Assembly: GCF_021789175.1 (NCBI RefSeq)
Contig: NZ_CP084560.1
Span: 1,116,001-1,180,000 of the forward strand
Length of the DNA: 64,000 nucleotides
Direction: 5' to 3'
Origin: Arthrobacter sp. FW306-2-2C-D06B
GTDB lineage: Bacteria; Actinomycetota; Actinomycetes; Actinomycetales; Micrococcaceae
In this document: positions 43,756 through 51,291 of the stretch, in pieces
Layout of the letters: each line of letters begins with the position of its first letter
How positions within the stretch are numbered: the stretch's first letter is position 1
Notes under the pieces: model-generated
The model's database searches: none
What the model was told of the DNA's origin: nothing
The model's input: the letters and a program-made list of their open reading frames with translations, nothing else
Program-made: the position numbers and the translations under genes

Positions 43756-45054
43756 TCACCGCCCCGCCACTTGCCCCGCAACATACTCCGCATCCACGCC
43801 CACGCCGCCGACGATCGACGAGTAGTGCCCCGTCAGCCACGGCAGCCCGACCACGTAAAGGCCCGGACATTCGGTGACGCCGCGGACTTGTCGCGGGTAG
43901 CTCCACGCGTCCAAAACAGGAATGTCCACAAAACCAAGGTCGAGCTTGTAGCCGGTGGCCCAGAGCACCGAGGTGATGTTTTCGGCGGCTAGGTTGACCC
44001 GCGCCGGTGAGGCAACAGGTAGCCAGTCGTCCGCCGGTGCCGGCTGCTGTTCGGGCGCGTCGATTCCCGCGCTGGCGATGTAGGCGTCGAGCGCCCGCCC
44101 CATGCGCTGGCCGAACCCGGCCTCGACTGTTGCCAAGCGTTCGGGGAGGTCGTCCGTGAAGGTGAGTTCGCCGTCGTCGGCTGCTTCCAGATGGCCGTGC
44201 AGCCGGATGCCTTGGCGGCCGAGTTCGCGGAGGTGGATGTCGTGGCCGCCGTCGGTGCCGGAGAGCAGGGGGTTGCAGGCGAACCGTGCCGCGGGGGAGG
44301 GCAGCTGCCCGACCGTCAGGGCGTTGACCCCGTACTCGGGCCCGTAGATTCCGGCTTGCAGGATCCAATAAATGGTGTCGTGCCCGCGATACCGGCGCGG
44401 CGCCTCCGGACACATCGACACTGCCAGATGCACCTCACGCCCGGCGGCAAGCAGGTCTTCCGCGATCTGCCCGCCTGACTGCCCGGTCCCGACAATCAGC
44501 ACGGCGCCGTCGGGCAGTTGTTCCGGATTGCGATAGTCGTGCGTGTGAAGCTGCAGGACGCTCCCGGGAAGCCCGGCGGCCAGCGCCGGGATCTTCGGTA
44601 TTTGATACGCGCCGGTCGCCAGCACTACATTGCGTGCCCGCCAGCCGCCGTCGGACGTTTCGACGCTGAAGCCGCCATCCGACGTCGAGATCCGCGTGAC
44701 GTCGGTGCCGGTCCGGACCGGGGCGTCGATCCTCCGCGCATAGTCGCGGAAATAGTTCACGGCGTCGTCACGCGCCATGAACGCCTCCGGCTCCGGCCCC
44801 GTATACGGCATGCCCGGCAAGTCCAGTGAGAAGTTCGGGGTGTTCAGCACGAACGCATCCCAGCGATCCTGCCACGCGCCACCCAGCGCGGCTCGCCGTT
44901 CAAGGACCAAGTGCTCGACGCCGGCCCGGCTGAGGAAGTAGCTCGTGGCCAGTCCCGCTTGGCCTCCACCGACAACGAGCGTGTCGATTTCGAGGGGGCG
45001 GTTTTGATGCGCGGCTCTGTTCTTTTGTGCGGCCCTGGGCTGTTCAGTCTCCAT
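43756..45054 (-). CDS. FAD-dependent flavin-containing monooxygenase family protein
   Basis: The 432-residue protein starts at ATG 45054. It has two dinucleotide-binding motifs: VVGGGQAGLA (about 27-36) for FAD and IVGTGQSGGQIAEDL (about 187-201) for NADPH. LGGAWQDRWDAF is the typical motif of CzcO/FMO-like enzymes, and ATGYKLDLGF is the conserved distal motif. The reaction is NADPH-dependent oxygenation of an unknown substrate. It is convergent with nothing nearby on its 3' side. Cytoplasmic. Confidence 0.85.
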   Translation of the reverse strand: METEQPRAAQKNRAAHQNRPLEIDTLVVGGGQAGLATSYFLSRAGVEHLVLERRAALGGAWQDRWDAFVLNTPNFSLDLPGMPYTGPEPEAFMARDDAVNYFRDYARRIDAPVRTGTDVTRISTSDGGFSVETSDGGWRARNVVLATGAYQIPKIPALAAGLPGSVLQLHTHDYRNPEQLPDGAVLIVGTGQSGGQIAEDLLAAGREVHLAVSMCPEAPRRYRGHDTIYWILQAGIYGPEYGVNALTVGQLPSPAARFACNPLLSGTDGGHDIHLRELGRQGIRLHGHLEAADDGELTFTDDLPERLATVEAGFGQRMGRALDAYIASAGIDAPEQQPAPADDWLPVASPARVNLAAENITSVLWATGYKLDLGFVDIPVLDAWSYPRQVRGVTECPGLYVVGLPWLTGHYSSIVGGVGVDAEYVAGQVAGR

Positions 45055-45198
45055 GAGCGGTCCTTCCGGTCCCTTGGCAGAACTTTACGCCCGGAGATTC
45101 GGGTGCGGGAGGTGGACAGCACTGTGGGCCGCGTGGTTGCGTGGAACCGGCGCACGAACTTGATGCGATCCTCCGGAATCAGTCCTAGAGTGTTGGCC

Positions 45199-45558
45199 AT
45201 GGCTATCGCACGCTTCCCCGTCGTCGTACTCGACTGCCCTGACCCCAAGGCCCTGGCTGAGTTTTACAGCGCCCTTCTTGAGTGGAAAATCGAGCGGAAC
45301 GACGACGACTGGTGGTCCGTCCGCGCCGAGTACGGCGATTCGCTGGCCTTCCAGAAAGTCGACTCCTACAGGGCGCCACAGTGGCCCGGCCAGGAGGTTC
45401 CGCAGCAGATGCACCTCGACGTCGTGGTCGATGACCTCGACACCGCTGAGGCAGCCGTGCTCGAACTCGGCGCGACCAAGCACGAAAACCAGCCGGGAAC
45501 GACGTTCCGTGTGTTCCTTGATCCGGCCGGTCATCCTTTGTGCCTCTGCCTGGACTGA
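45199..45558 (+). CDS. VOC superfamily (glyoxalase-like) protein
   Basis: ATG 45199 (MAIARFPVVVLDCPDPKALA) is the natural start; the longer frame reaches 44911. The 119-residue protein has the paired beta-alpha-beta-beta-beta units of the VOC fold, with QQMHLDVVVDDLDTAEAAVL and the closing FVLDPAGHPLCLC-like strand. Family members include dioxygenases, glyoxalases and fosfomycin- or bleomycin-binding proteins. The metal-binding residues cannot be assigned safely. Divergent from the monooxygenase. Confidence 0.75.
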   Translation: MAIARFPVVVLDCPDPKALAEFYSALLEWKIERNDDDWWSVRAEYGDSLAFQKVDSYRAPQWPGQEVPQQMHLDVVVDDLDTAEAAVLELGATKHENQPGTTFRVFLDPAGHPLCLCLD

Positions 45559-45648
45559 TTGAGCATCGGTCAGGATCGGAGAAGCGGTCAGTGGGGCCTC
45601 GGCATAAAGTCGAAATCACAAAGCAACCCACTCACTAAAGGACCTGTC

Positions 45649-46260
45649 ATGACCGCCATCGAATCAGTCACCCTCGAAGTTCCTGACCCCGCGGCTGCCA
45701 CCGCTTTCTACGACGCCGCCTTCGGATTGGGCCCGCGTGTGCGCGTGCGGGCCTCCGATGCTCCTACTGACGGCTTCCGCGGGTTCACGCTGTCGCTCGT
45801 AGTGTCACAGCCGTCCACCGTTAGCAGCCTCATCGATTCCGCTGTGGAAGCCGGTGCCACGACGCTCAAGCCAGTGGCGAAGTCCTTGTGGGGCTACGGC
45901 GGCGTCGTTCAGGCTCCGGATGGCGCGATCTGGAAGGTCGCGACGTCGGCGAAGAAGGACAGCGGTCCGGCCACCCGGGAGGTCGACAAGATCGTGCTCC
46001 TGATGGCAGTCGCGGACGTTGCCGCGAGCAAACGGTTCTACGGCGAGCGGGGCCTCGCCGTCGGGAAGAGCTTCGGAAAGTACGTTGAGTTCGCCATGCC
46101 GTCGAGTCCCGTCCAGCTCGGGCTTTACGCGCGCCGCGCCCTCGCCAAGGACGCCGGTGTCTCTCCCGACGGCACCGGCTCGCACCGACTCGCGATCGGC
46201 AGCGCAGCCGGCCCGTTCACCGACCCGGACGGGTTCGCGTGGGAGGCCGCCTCAGCGTGA
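45649..46260 (+). CDS. Glyoxalase/VOC family protein, two-domain
   Basis: ATG 45649 follows AAAGGA at good spacing. The 203-residue protein has two VOC-like units: TAIESVTLEVPDPAAATAFY and a second one from DKIVLLMAVADVAASKRFYG. The fold suggests small-molecule binding or isomerase activity. It is 90 bp after the other VOC gene on the same strand, which may be an operon. The repeat probably comes from internal duplication. Confidence 0.75.
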   Translation: MTAIESVTLEVPDPAAATAFYDAAFGLGPRVRVRASDAPTDGFRGFTLSLVVSQPSTVSSLIDSAVEAGATTLKPVAKSLWGYGGVVQAPDGAIWKVATSAKKDSGPATREVDKIVLLMAVADVAASKRFYGERGLAVGKSFGKYVEFAMPSSPVQLGLYARRALAKDAGVSPDGTGSHRLAIGSAAGPFTDPDGFAWEAASA

Positions 46261-46307
46261 GGCGGGCTCGACGTCTCGGCGCCCGGCGCGGATTCCGCCG
46301 TCGGGCG

Positions 46308-47090
46308 TTACCGCGAGTTCCATCGGAACCAGCGGATTCCGATGAAGGCGAACACGACGACGTATCCCACGCAGGCCAAGAGCGAATAGGTGTCCTGACC
46401 GCCCCAGGCAGACTGGTTCAAGACATCCGAGAAGAGTGCCAGGAGGGCTCCGACGGGGGACCAGCCCGAGATGGTTTGCATCGCGTCCCCGAGGATGCCG
46501 CTTCCTCCGAGGAGGCCGAGGAGCAGGAGGAAGATCATGAGCAGCCGGCCGATCGCGCTGACGGCGTTGGTGGACTGAACCAAGCCGACCAGGGCTTGTC
46601 CGATGGCCAGGAACATAGCCGCTCCGAGGACCGCAATGGTGATGACCAAGAGGTATTGGCCGATGTTGAGCGTGAGCCCGTGAACGATGGCGCCGACGAT
46701 GACGACAATGATGGACGCGAGCAGGTTCGTGGCTATTTGGACGACAAGGCGGCTGGTCATGATCATCCAGTTGGGCGCCGGGGTGACGCGGAGCCTTTGC
46801 AGCACACCGATCTCACGGTCGTGGGCCAGGGCCAAGGTGAATCCGAGCAGGCACGAGGTGAGTAGTCCAAGGGTCAACGCCAATCCGATGAGGAGGTTTG
46901 ACCCTCCGAGCCGCGATTGTGATTTGCCAAAGCTTGTGACCACAAGGATGACGACCGGCAGCAGGGCGCTCAAAACAAGTGAAGTCTTACTGTTGAGCAT
47001 CACAATTGAGTCCGCGCGAAGCAACGAACCCATGGCGAGGCCGCGGGGTGGGCGGACAGTGGCGACGCTGGTGTTAGTCACGGATCTCAC
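46308..47090 (-). CDS. ABC-2 type transporter permease
   Basis: The 260-residue protein starts at ATG 47090, overlapping the ATPase gene by 17 nt. It has six predicted transmembrane helices, beginning near residue 36 and ending in CVGYVVVFAFIGIRWFRW. The mid-segment HDREIGVLQRLRVTPAPNWM is the typical ABC-2 coupling region. With the upstream ATPase it forms an exporter of a drug, lipid or polymer. The substrate is not deducible. Integral membrane. Confidence 0.85.
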   Translation of the reverse strand: MRSVTNTSVATVRPPRGLAMGSLLRADSIVMLNSKTSLVLSALLPVVILVVTSFGKSQSRLGGSNLLIGLALTLGLLTSCLLGFTLALAHDREIGVLQRLRVTPAPNWMIMTSRLVVQIATNLLASIIVVIVGAIVHGLTLNIGQYLLVITIAVLGAAMFLAIGQALVGLVQSTNAVSAIGRLLMIFLLLLGLLGGSGILGDAMQTISGWSPVGALLALFSDVLNQSAWGGQDTYSLLACVGYVVVFAFIGIRWFRWNSR

Positions 47091-47862
47091 TCCCAGTCAG
47101 TCCGATGAACACGTCTTCCAAGGTCGGTGCGCCGTGGGCGACCGAAAGCACCCGCGGATCGTCCCTGTGTTTGTCGATCAATTCCGACGGCTTGCCGATG
47201 GTGAGCAGTACCCCGTGATCGATGATCGCGACCCGGTCACACACGGCCTGAGCCTCCTCCATCGAGTGCGTGGTCAGAAGAATGCTGTTGCCTTCGCCAC
47301 GGAGTTCCTCGATGCGACGCCATAGTCCACGGCGTGACTGGGGGTCCAGTCCGGCGGTCGGTTCGTCCAGCAAGAGCAGGAGGGGGTTGTGAATCGTGGC
47401 AATGAACAGTGCAAGCCGCTGCTGCTGCCCACCCGACAACTGTTTGAACCTTTTGCCCAGTTCTTCTTCAAGCCCTATGGAACGCATGCTCGTGCCGATT
47501 TGCTTGCGCGAGAGTTGTACTCCGTAAAGCCCGCCGTAGAGCTTCGCGATCTGTTGAATAGTCAGTTCGGCCTGGAAACTGGAGGACTGCAATTGCACCC
47601 CGAGCCGCGCTTTCGCGTCCAGGGGCTCTTCTTGAACGTCGATTCCGTCCACCAGCAGCCGCCCGGATTTCGGCGTAACCAACCCTTCGATGGCGCTGAG
47701 TGTGCTCGTCTTCCCCGCACCGTTCGGGCCTAGCAGTCCGAAGATCTCACCGCGGTGAATCTGAAAACTCACGCCGTCGACGACGGTCCGCGCACCATAC
47801 GCGACGTGCAAGTCGCTGATGTCCAAAACCGGCCGTTGTGCCGGCACATTCACTTCACTCAT
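47074..47862 (-). CDS. ABC transporter ATP-binding protein
   Basis: The 262-residue protein starts at ATG 47862. It has Walker A GPNGAGKTS, Q-loop VQLQSSSFQAE, signature LSGGQQQRLAL and Walker B LLLLDEPTAGLD, all complete. It is the DrrA/CcmA type of drug or antibiotic exporter ATPase. It precedes and overlaps the permease gene, so the pair is translated together. The C-terminal ~50 residues (LSVAHGAPTLEDVFIGLTG) match the dimerisation tail of this class. Confidence 0.88.
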   Translation of the reverse strand: MSEVNVPAQRPVLDISDLHVAYGARTVVDGVSFQIHRGEIFGLLGPNGAGKTSTLSAIEGLVTPKSGRLLVDGIDVQEEPLDAKARLGVQLQSSSFQAELTIQQIAKLYGGLYGVQLSRKQIGTSMRSIGLEEELGKRFKQLSGGQQQRLALFIATIHNPLLLLLDEPTAGLDPQSRRGLWRRIEELRGEGNSILLTTHSMEEAQAVCDRVAIIDHGVLLTIGKPSELIDKHRDDPRVLSVAHGAPTLEDVFIGLTGSEIRD

Positions 47863-47967
47863 CGAGCCGCATCCCCCTTAGGGTGGCCAAGCGGCCCCAG
47901 GGCAGGGCGCCGTTGCGATGAGTCTATATCCGGGAACCTGATGTTTTCGTGAGAGCGGGGAGTGCCC

Positions 47968-48732
47968 CTAAATAACCCGATCCGCACGTTCCCAATGGTC
48001 CCGGAGCAACGCGGCAAGGCGCTCGGGTTCGATCCGGTGCGGGGGATCGAAGTGGTGGCGGTCCGGGAAGACTTCGAGGCGGAAGTCCGGGAACACCGTG
48101 GACAGCCGCTCGGCAACCTCGCCATAGTCGTCCGGATTGCTCAGTCCGCCAAGGGCGAAGAACACTGGCCGATCGAACGCAGCCAGTCGCGCCCTGTCCA
48201 GATCGTAAATCGTGAAGTCCCGCAGAAACGCCCTGATCCCCGCCGGGCGCTTGGCCATCCACGGGGGCGGTCCGCCCTCGGGCGGTGGCGGAAGGACGAC
48301 GTCGGGCTTCACTCCCAGCCTCATGAATGCGGCCATGAACTGATCAGGCGGCAGCGTTTCCAGGGCTTCATATTCCTTCCAGAGTTGGGTGTGCGCCGGA
48401 CTCCAGTCCCAACTGCCGGCCCAGGCGGGCTCCAGGAGCGTGAGACTGAGCAGTCGCTGTGGATGCTTGGCGGTGAATGCCAAGGACGCTGCCCCGCCTC
48501 CCGAATAACCGAGCAGGTGGAACGTTTCCCAGCCGCGGGCGTCGGCCTCGCGAAGCACACCGTCGATTTCGGTGTCCAAGCTCCAGCCCGGCGGCGGCTC
48601 ATCGCCGTCGTACAGTTCCAGGTCTTTCGCGACGGCGTCGACGTCGGGACCCAGCGCTTCGATCAGCGCACCGTAGGCGGGTTGGGCGGGAAGGACGCTC
48701 CCGGGAACGAGGATTACTCGAATCGGCTCCAT
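47968..48732 (-). CDS. Alpha/beta hydrolase
   Basis: The 254-residue protein starts at ATG 48732. The nucleophile elbow is GYSGGG (about 96-101) after the strand GWETFHLLGYSG. A late histidine (about 231; DRHHFDPPH) is the likely catalytic base, and an Asp lies in the DRPVFFALGG region. Substrate unknown; the family includes esterases and lactonases. It has no partner in an operon. Confidence 0.8.
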   Translation of the reverse strand: MEPIRVILVPGSVLPAQPAYGALIEALGPDVDAVAKDLELYDGDEPPPGWSLDTEIDGVLREADARGWETFHLLGYSGGGAASLAFTAKHPQRLLSLTLLEPAWAGSWDWSPAHTQLWKEYEALETLPPDQFMAAFMRLGVKPDVVLPPPPEGGPPPWMAKRPAGIRAFLRDFTIYDLDRARLAAFDRPVFFALGGLSNPDDYGEVAERLSTVFPDFRLEVFPDRHHFDPPHRIEPERLAALLRDHWERADRVI

Positions 48733-48780
48733 GGCGGAACTCTACGCCGGTTGGTGCGCGAAGGGAGGGGGTGAGAAGGG

Positions 48781-48984
48781 CTATTTTCCGGGCGAGAGGA
48801 CAGGGATGCCGGCGTCAACCGCAGCGGCGAGAAGCTCGCCGTCGTACGCGATCATCAGATCAGCCTGGAGCCTGATCGCTGTTGCCAGATGGATCGCATC
48901 CGCGCTCCGCAGGCGGCCCGGAAGGGCGGCCGCATACATTAGGTCGGAGCGGGCAGCATCGACCAGATTGATACCGCTCAGCAC
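48781..48984 (-). pseudogene. PIN-domain toxin (VapC-like), C-terminal remnant
   Basis: The frame GTG 48984 reads LRSADAIHLATAIRLQADLM and IAYDGELLAAAVDAGIPVLS, the C-terminal half of a VapC-type PIN ribonuclease with its conserved acidic residues. Upstream, the same frame stays open (RRGLGAEPVNTVLSGINLVD) to a stop near 49052, but no start codon or N-terminal PIN motif (DTSA) is found. No antitoxin gene lies next to it. It is therefore probably a truncated toxin-antitoxin remnant. Confidence 0.6.
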
Positions 48985-49249
48985 GGTATTGACTGGTTCT
49001 GCGCCCAGTCCCCGCCGCCGTGCCGCGCAGATCTTCCAACATGTCCGAGGTGCTCATCTCGCTCTTGATGCGGGGCACAAGCCTGAAATCCACGGGACTC
49101 TCAGCGGCAGGGTGGATGCCGCCTGACTGCAGCAGCCGTTCGAACGGCGAAGAGTGGCCGGGATTGTGGCATGGCGAGGCATCGGCGCAGAGCACAGGAG
49201 GGGCCCTCGGCGGCGCGCGGCAGATGAAGGTTTTTGACAAATAGTGGCC

Positions 49250-49420
49250 ATCCGCCCAAAGGCCTGTATGCTTGTAGCTGTTGTTGTGTTTGGCATTTGG
49301 TAGTTCAGGCAGTTCCCGCGGTTCATCAACCGCGACCTTCTGAAGTAACGGTGGAGAACACCCCACACCGGAGGCCCGACAGTCGGGACAACCTCCACCT
49401 TCAGTAAGGAAACTGAAAAA
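49250..49420 (+). promoter_or_regulatory. Cold-shock gene 5' untranslated region
   Basis: About 170 bp precede the cspA-like gene. It contains the hairpin CGCGGTT-CATC-AACCGCG (49317-49334) and a short GCCCGACAGTCGGGAC hairpin near the start. Long structured leaders are usual for cold-shock mRNAs. TTGACA at 49234 and TATGCT at 49267 are 27 bp apart, too far for a standard promoter; the true promoter is unclear. Confidence 0.45.
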
Positions 49421-49624
49421 ATGGCTACAGGTATCGTCAAGTGGTTCAACTCCGAAAAGGGCTTCGGCTTCATCTCCCCGGAAGATGGCAGCCAGGACGT
49501 TTTCGCTCACTACTCTGCAATTAACTCGGGCGGCTACCGCTCCCTCGAAGAGAACCAGAAGGTTTCCTTCGATGTCGAGCAGGGCCCCAAGGGTCCCCAG
49601 GCAGTAAACATCCAGGCTCTCTAA
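49421..49624 (+). CDS. cspA: Cold-shock protein
   Basis: The 67-residue protein starts at ATG 49421. It has both RNA-binding motifs: KGFGFISPE (RNP1-like) and DVFAHYSAI (RNP2-like). It begins [16 protein letters not shown] like canonical CspA. It acts as an RNA chaperone and may be regulated by its long structured leader. A strong terminator follows at 49641. Length is typical. Confidence 0.9.
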   Translation: MATGIVKWFNSEKGFGFISPEDGSQDVFAHYSAINSGGYRSLEENQKVSFDVEQGPKGPQAVNIQAL

Positions 49625-49640
49625 GCTTCGGATCTCAAAA

Positions 49641-49673
49641 AGCAGGGCCGGTCATTGACCGGCCCTGCTTTTT
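49641..49673 (+). terminator. Rho-independent terminator of the cold-shock gene
   Basis: GCAGGGCCGGTC and its complement form a perfect 12-bp stem with loop ATT, followed by TTTTTT. It lies 17 bp after the stop codon. Confidence 0.95.
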
Positions 49674-49737
49674 TGTGCCCATTTCCGGGTTGAGTGACTA
49701 CTTCGCGACAGGCAAATTGCCCGGGGATGCGCTCGGC

Positions 49738-49771
49738 CCCTGCCGACACCTGGATCCAGGTGTCGGCAGGG
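49738..49771. repeat. Perfect 34-bp palindrome
   Basis: The arms are CCCTGCCGACACCTGGA and its exact complement, with no loop. It sits in the convergent gap between the cold-shock gene and the leftward excalibur gene, 98 bp after the cold-shock terminator's T-run begins. It could be a protein-binding site or an IS-type scar. Confidence 0.75.
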
Positions 49772-49858
49772 ATTTGGCGTGTCGTCCAGCTTTTGCTGTA
49801 GCGCTCGGCCCTGGGTTTGGTCATGTCCCTCCATGGACCGTCTTCGCCCGGAGGTGTG

Positions 49859-49951
49859 GGATTCTGCTCAATCACTCGAATGGACAAATTGCCGGGCCCG
49901 CAAAATCACGGGACCGGCAACTTCGGCGAAGAGAGTGATCCAGCAGAATCC
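49859..49951. repeat. Long nested hairpin (19-bp outer, 12-bp inner stem)
   Basis: The outer arms start GGATTCTGCT at 49859 and pair with 49933-49951 over 19 bp with two mismatches. The inner arms TTGCCGGGCCCG and CGGGACCGGCAA pair with one mismatch. It lies 32 bp beyond the stop of the leftward gene at 49983 and may terminate it, although it has no T-run. A small mobile element is an alternative. Confidence 0.65.
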
Positions 49952-49982
49952 GACTGTGTCCCTAGGTTGTCCTGGGTAACCC

Positions 49983-50684
49983 CTATTCGCAGGCTATGCC
50001 GTCGCCATCCCTGTCCAGGGCGGGCCGGTAGCCTGGCTGCCCCCGATAGATCGGTGCGGCGCCGGCCGCCCGGGCGGCCGTACAGTTCGCGTAGTAAACC
50101 GACGACGGCGCCACGGGCGGCGCGACCGGCTGTGCCTGCCTGGCCTGGGCTTGGTCTTGTTGTGCCTTCACTGCAGCAGCATCGGCGTCAGCCTTTGCCT
50201 GGGCAGCCTGAGCTGCCGCTGCCTGAGCTGCTGCGGCATCGGCAGCCGCTTTGTCGGATGCAGCCTTGTCTGCCGCCGCCTTCGCCGCCGCAGCGGTTGC
50301 TGCCGCACGTGCATCCGTCACTCGCTTGGACTCTGAGCTTTCCATCCAGAGGAGGACTCCCGTGTCCGACTTGGTGCAAATGAACTGCTTGGGTGGATAG
50401 CTCTCTGTTGCGCTCTCCGTCACGCAGGACGCAGATTTTGGCGCAGTCGGCGTCGGTGTCGGCGTCGGCGTTGGGGTGGGAGTCGCCGAAGCCGAAGCCG
50501 AAGCCGATTGGGTGGCGCCGGCCTGCGAAATTGTTGAGCCAGCTCCGCCGCATGCGGCAAGGGAGAGCGCTGCGGCAGTTGAGGTGACGATGGCAAAGAC
50601 CTTGAAGCTGGCCTTGCGAGATTTCAAAAAGTCGTGCGACGCGTGCTTTATTTCCCCGTTGTTTTTTGGCGCGCGAGTATTCAT
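49983..50684 (-). CDS. Excalibur domain lipoprotein
   Basis: The 233-residue protein starts at ATG 50684. It has a signal with lipobox (SLAAC, Cys near 45), then a Thr-Pro repeat (TPTPTPTPTPT), then a long Ala/Lys-rich coiled-coil region (about 120-185). It ends in the excalibur calcium-binding motif YYANCTAARAAG and DRDGDGIACE. It is anchored at the outside of the membrane. Function is unknown; excalibur domains bind calcium in wall proteins. Confidence 0.85.
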   Translation of the reverse strand: MNTRAPKNNGEIKHASHDFLKSRKASFKVFAIVTSTAAALSLAACGGAGSTISQAGATQSASASASATPTPTPTPTPTPTAPKSASCVTESATESYPPKQFICTKSDTGVLLWMESSESKRVTDARAAATAAAAKAAADKAASDKAAADAAAAQAAAAQAAQAKADADAAAVKAQQDQAQARQAQPVAPPVAPSSVYYANCTAARAAGAAPIYRGQPGYRPALDRDGDGIACE

Positions 50685-51291
50685 TTATTGCCCCCAATGA
50701 TTCAGTTTTCGACGTGAATGTCAGCAGATCCTAGCATCTGAAATGCGAGAAAAGAAGAAGTTGTCCACATGGACGAGGAAGCCTCTTGACTGCGACCTCA
50801 TGAGCGCGACGCAAAATCGAGATTAGAAAATATGTTCGATCATGAAAAAGAAGATTCGAATAAATATCCACATGCGCGAGGTTCGGTCTAGAGGCGGCCA
50901 CGAAACCCCCGTAGCGTCGAAAGCAACAGACCACCACCAGGAGAGCCATGGAGAAACCATTGCCAAACCCGAGATCCTTGGACGCCGGGGAAACACTGAG
51001 TTTTCGCTTGCGCACACGGAGATGCGGAACAAAACCCCACGTCGGCACACGTAGACGCCTCCTCGCGCACACTGAGTTTCGCCAAAACCACACGTAGATG
51101 GAGGTTTCGGACTTTACGGTTTCCCTTGGAACGAGGTTCGTCAGCGCACCCGGGGGGATTCCGCGGGAGTACTTGGGAGTCCGCCTGCCAACGCCCGGCT
51201 TTGGGCAGGAGACAGTTGAATCGTCTGGACCTCGCACCACTTAGGGCCCGGAGAGTGCTGAATCAGCGCATCAGAGAAAGTTGGATCGCGA
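50685..51291. other. Long intergenic region holding motif array C
   Basis: This 607-bp gap separates the leftward lipoprotein from the rightward LAL regulator. It contains array C (50992-51098). Frames on either strand look like shadows. The promoters of both genes must lie here. Confidence 0.6.
50992..51098 (-). promoter_or_regulatory. Motif array C: five 10-bp sites on the minus strand
   Basis: Read on the minus strand, sites begin at 51098 (TCTACGTGTG), 51077 (ACTCAGTGTG), 51055 (TCTACGTGTG), 51022 (TCTCCGTGTG) and 51001 (ACTCAGTGTT). Spacings are 21, 22, 33 and 21 bp. A degenerate extra site lies near 51045. The nearest rightward gene is the LuxR regulator starting 194 bp further on; a leftward lipoprotein starts 308 bp away. 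Confidence 0.75.

Noticed and set aside
43637..44413. 258-codon minus frame within the FAD monooxygenase gene
   Set aside because: It is an Arg/Pro-rich shadow frame of the oxygenase gene.
45561..45648. Longer N-terminus of the second VOC protein (start at 45559)
   Set aside because: The ATG at 45649 has a strong ribosome binding site and begins the fold.
49234..49272. TTGACA...TATGCT as a standard promoter for the cold-shock gene
   Set aside because: The 27-bp spacing is far from the usual 16-18 bp.
49621..49887. 88-codon minus frame across the cold-shock terminator
   Set aside because: It reads through the terminator and the 34-bp palindrome and lacks known domains.
50731..51240. 169-codon minus-strand frame upstream of the LAL regulator
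   Set aside because: Its product has no recognisable features and it spans the regulatory array C.
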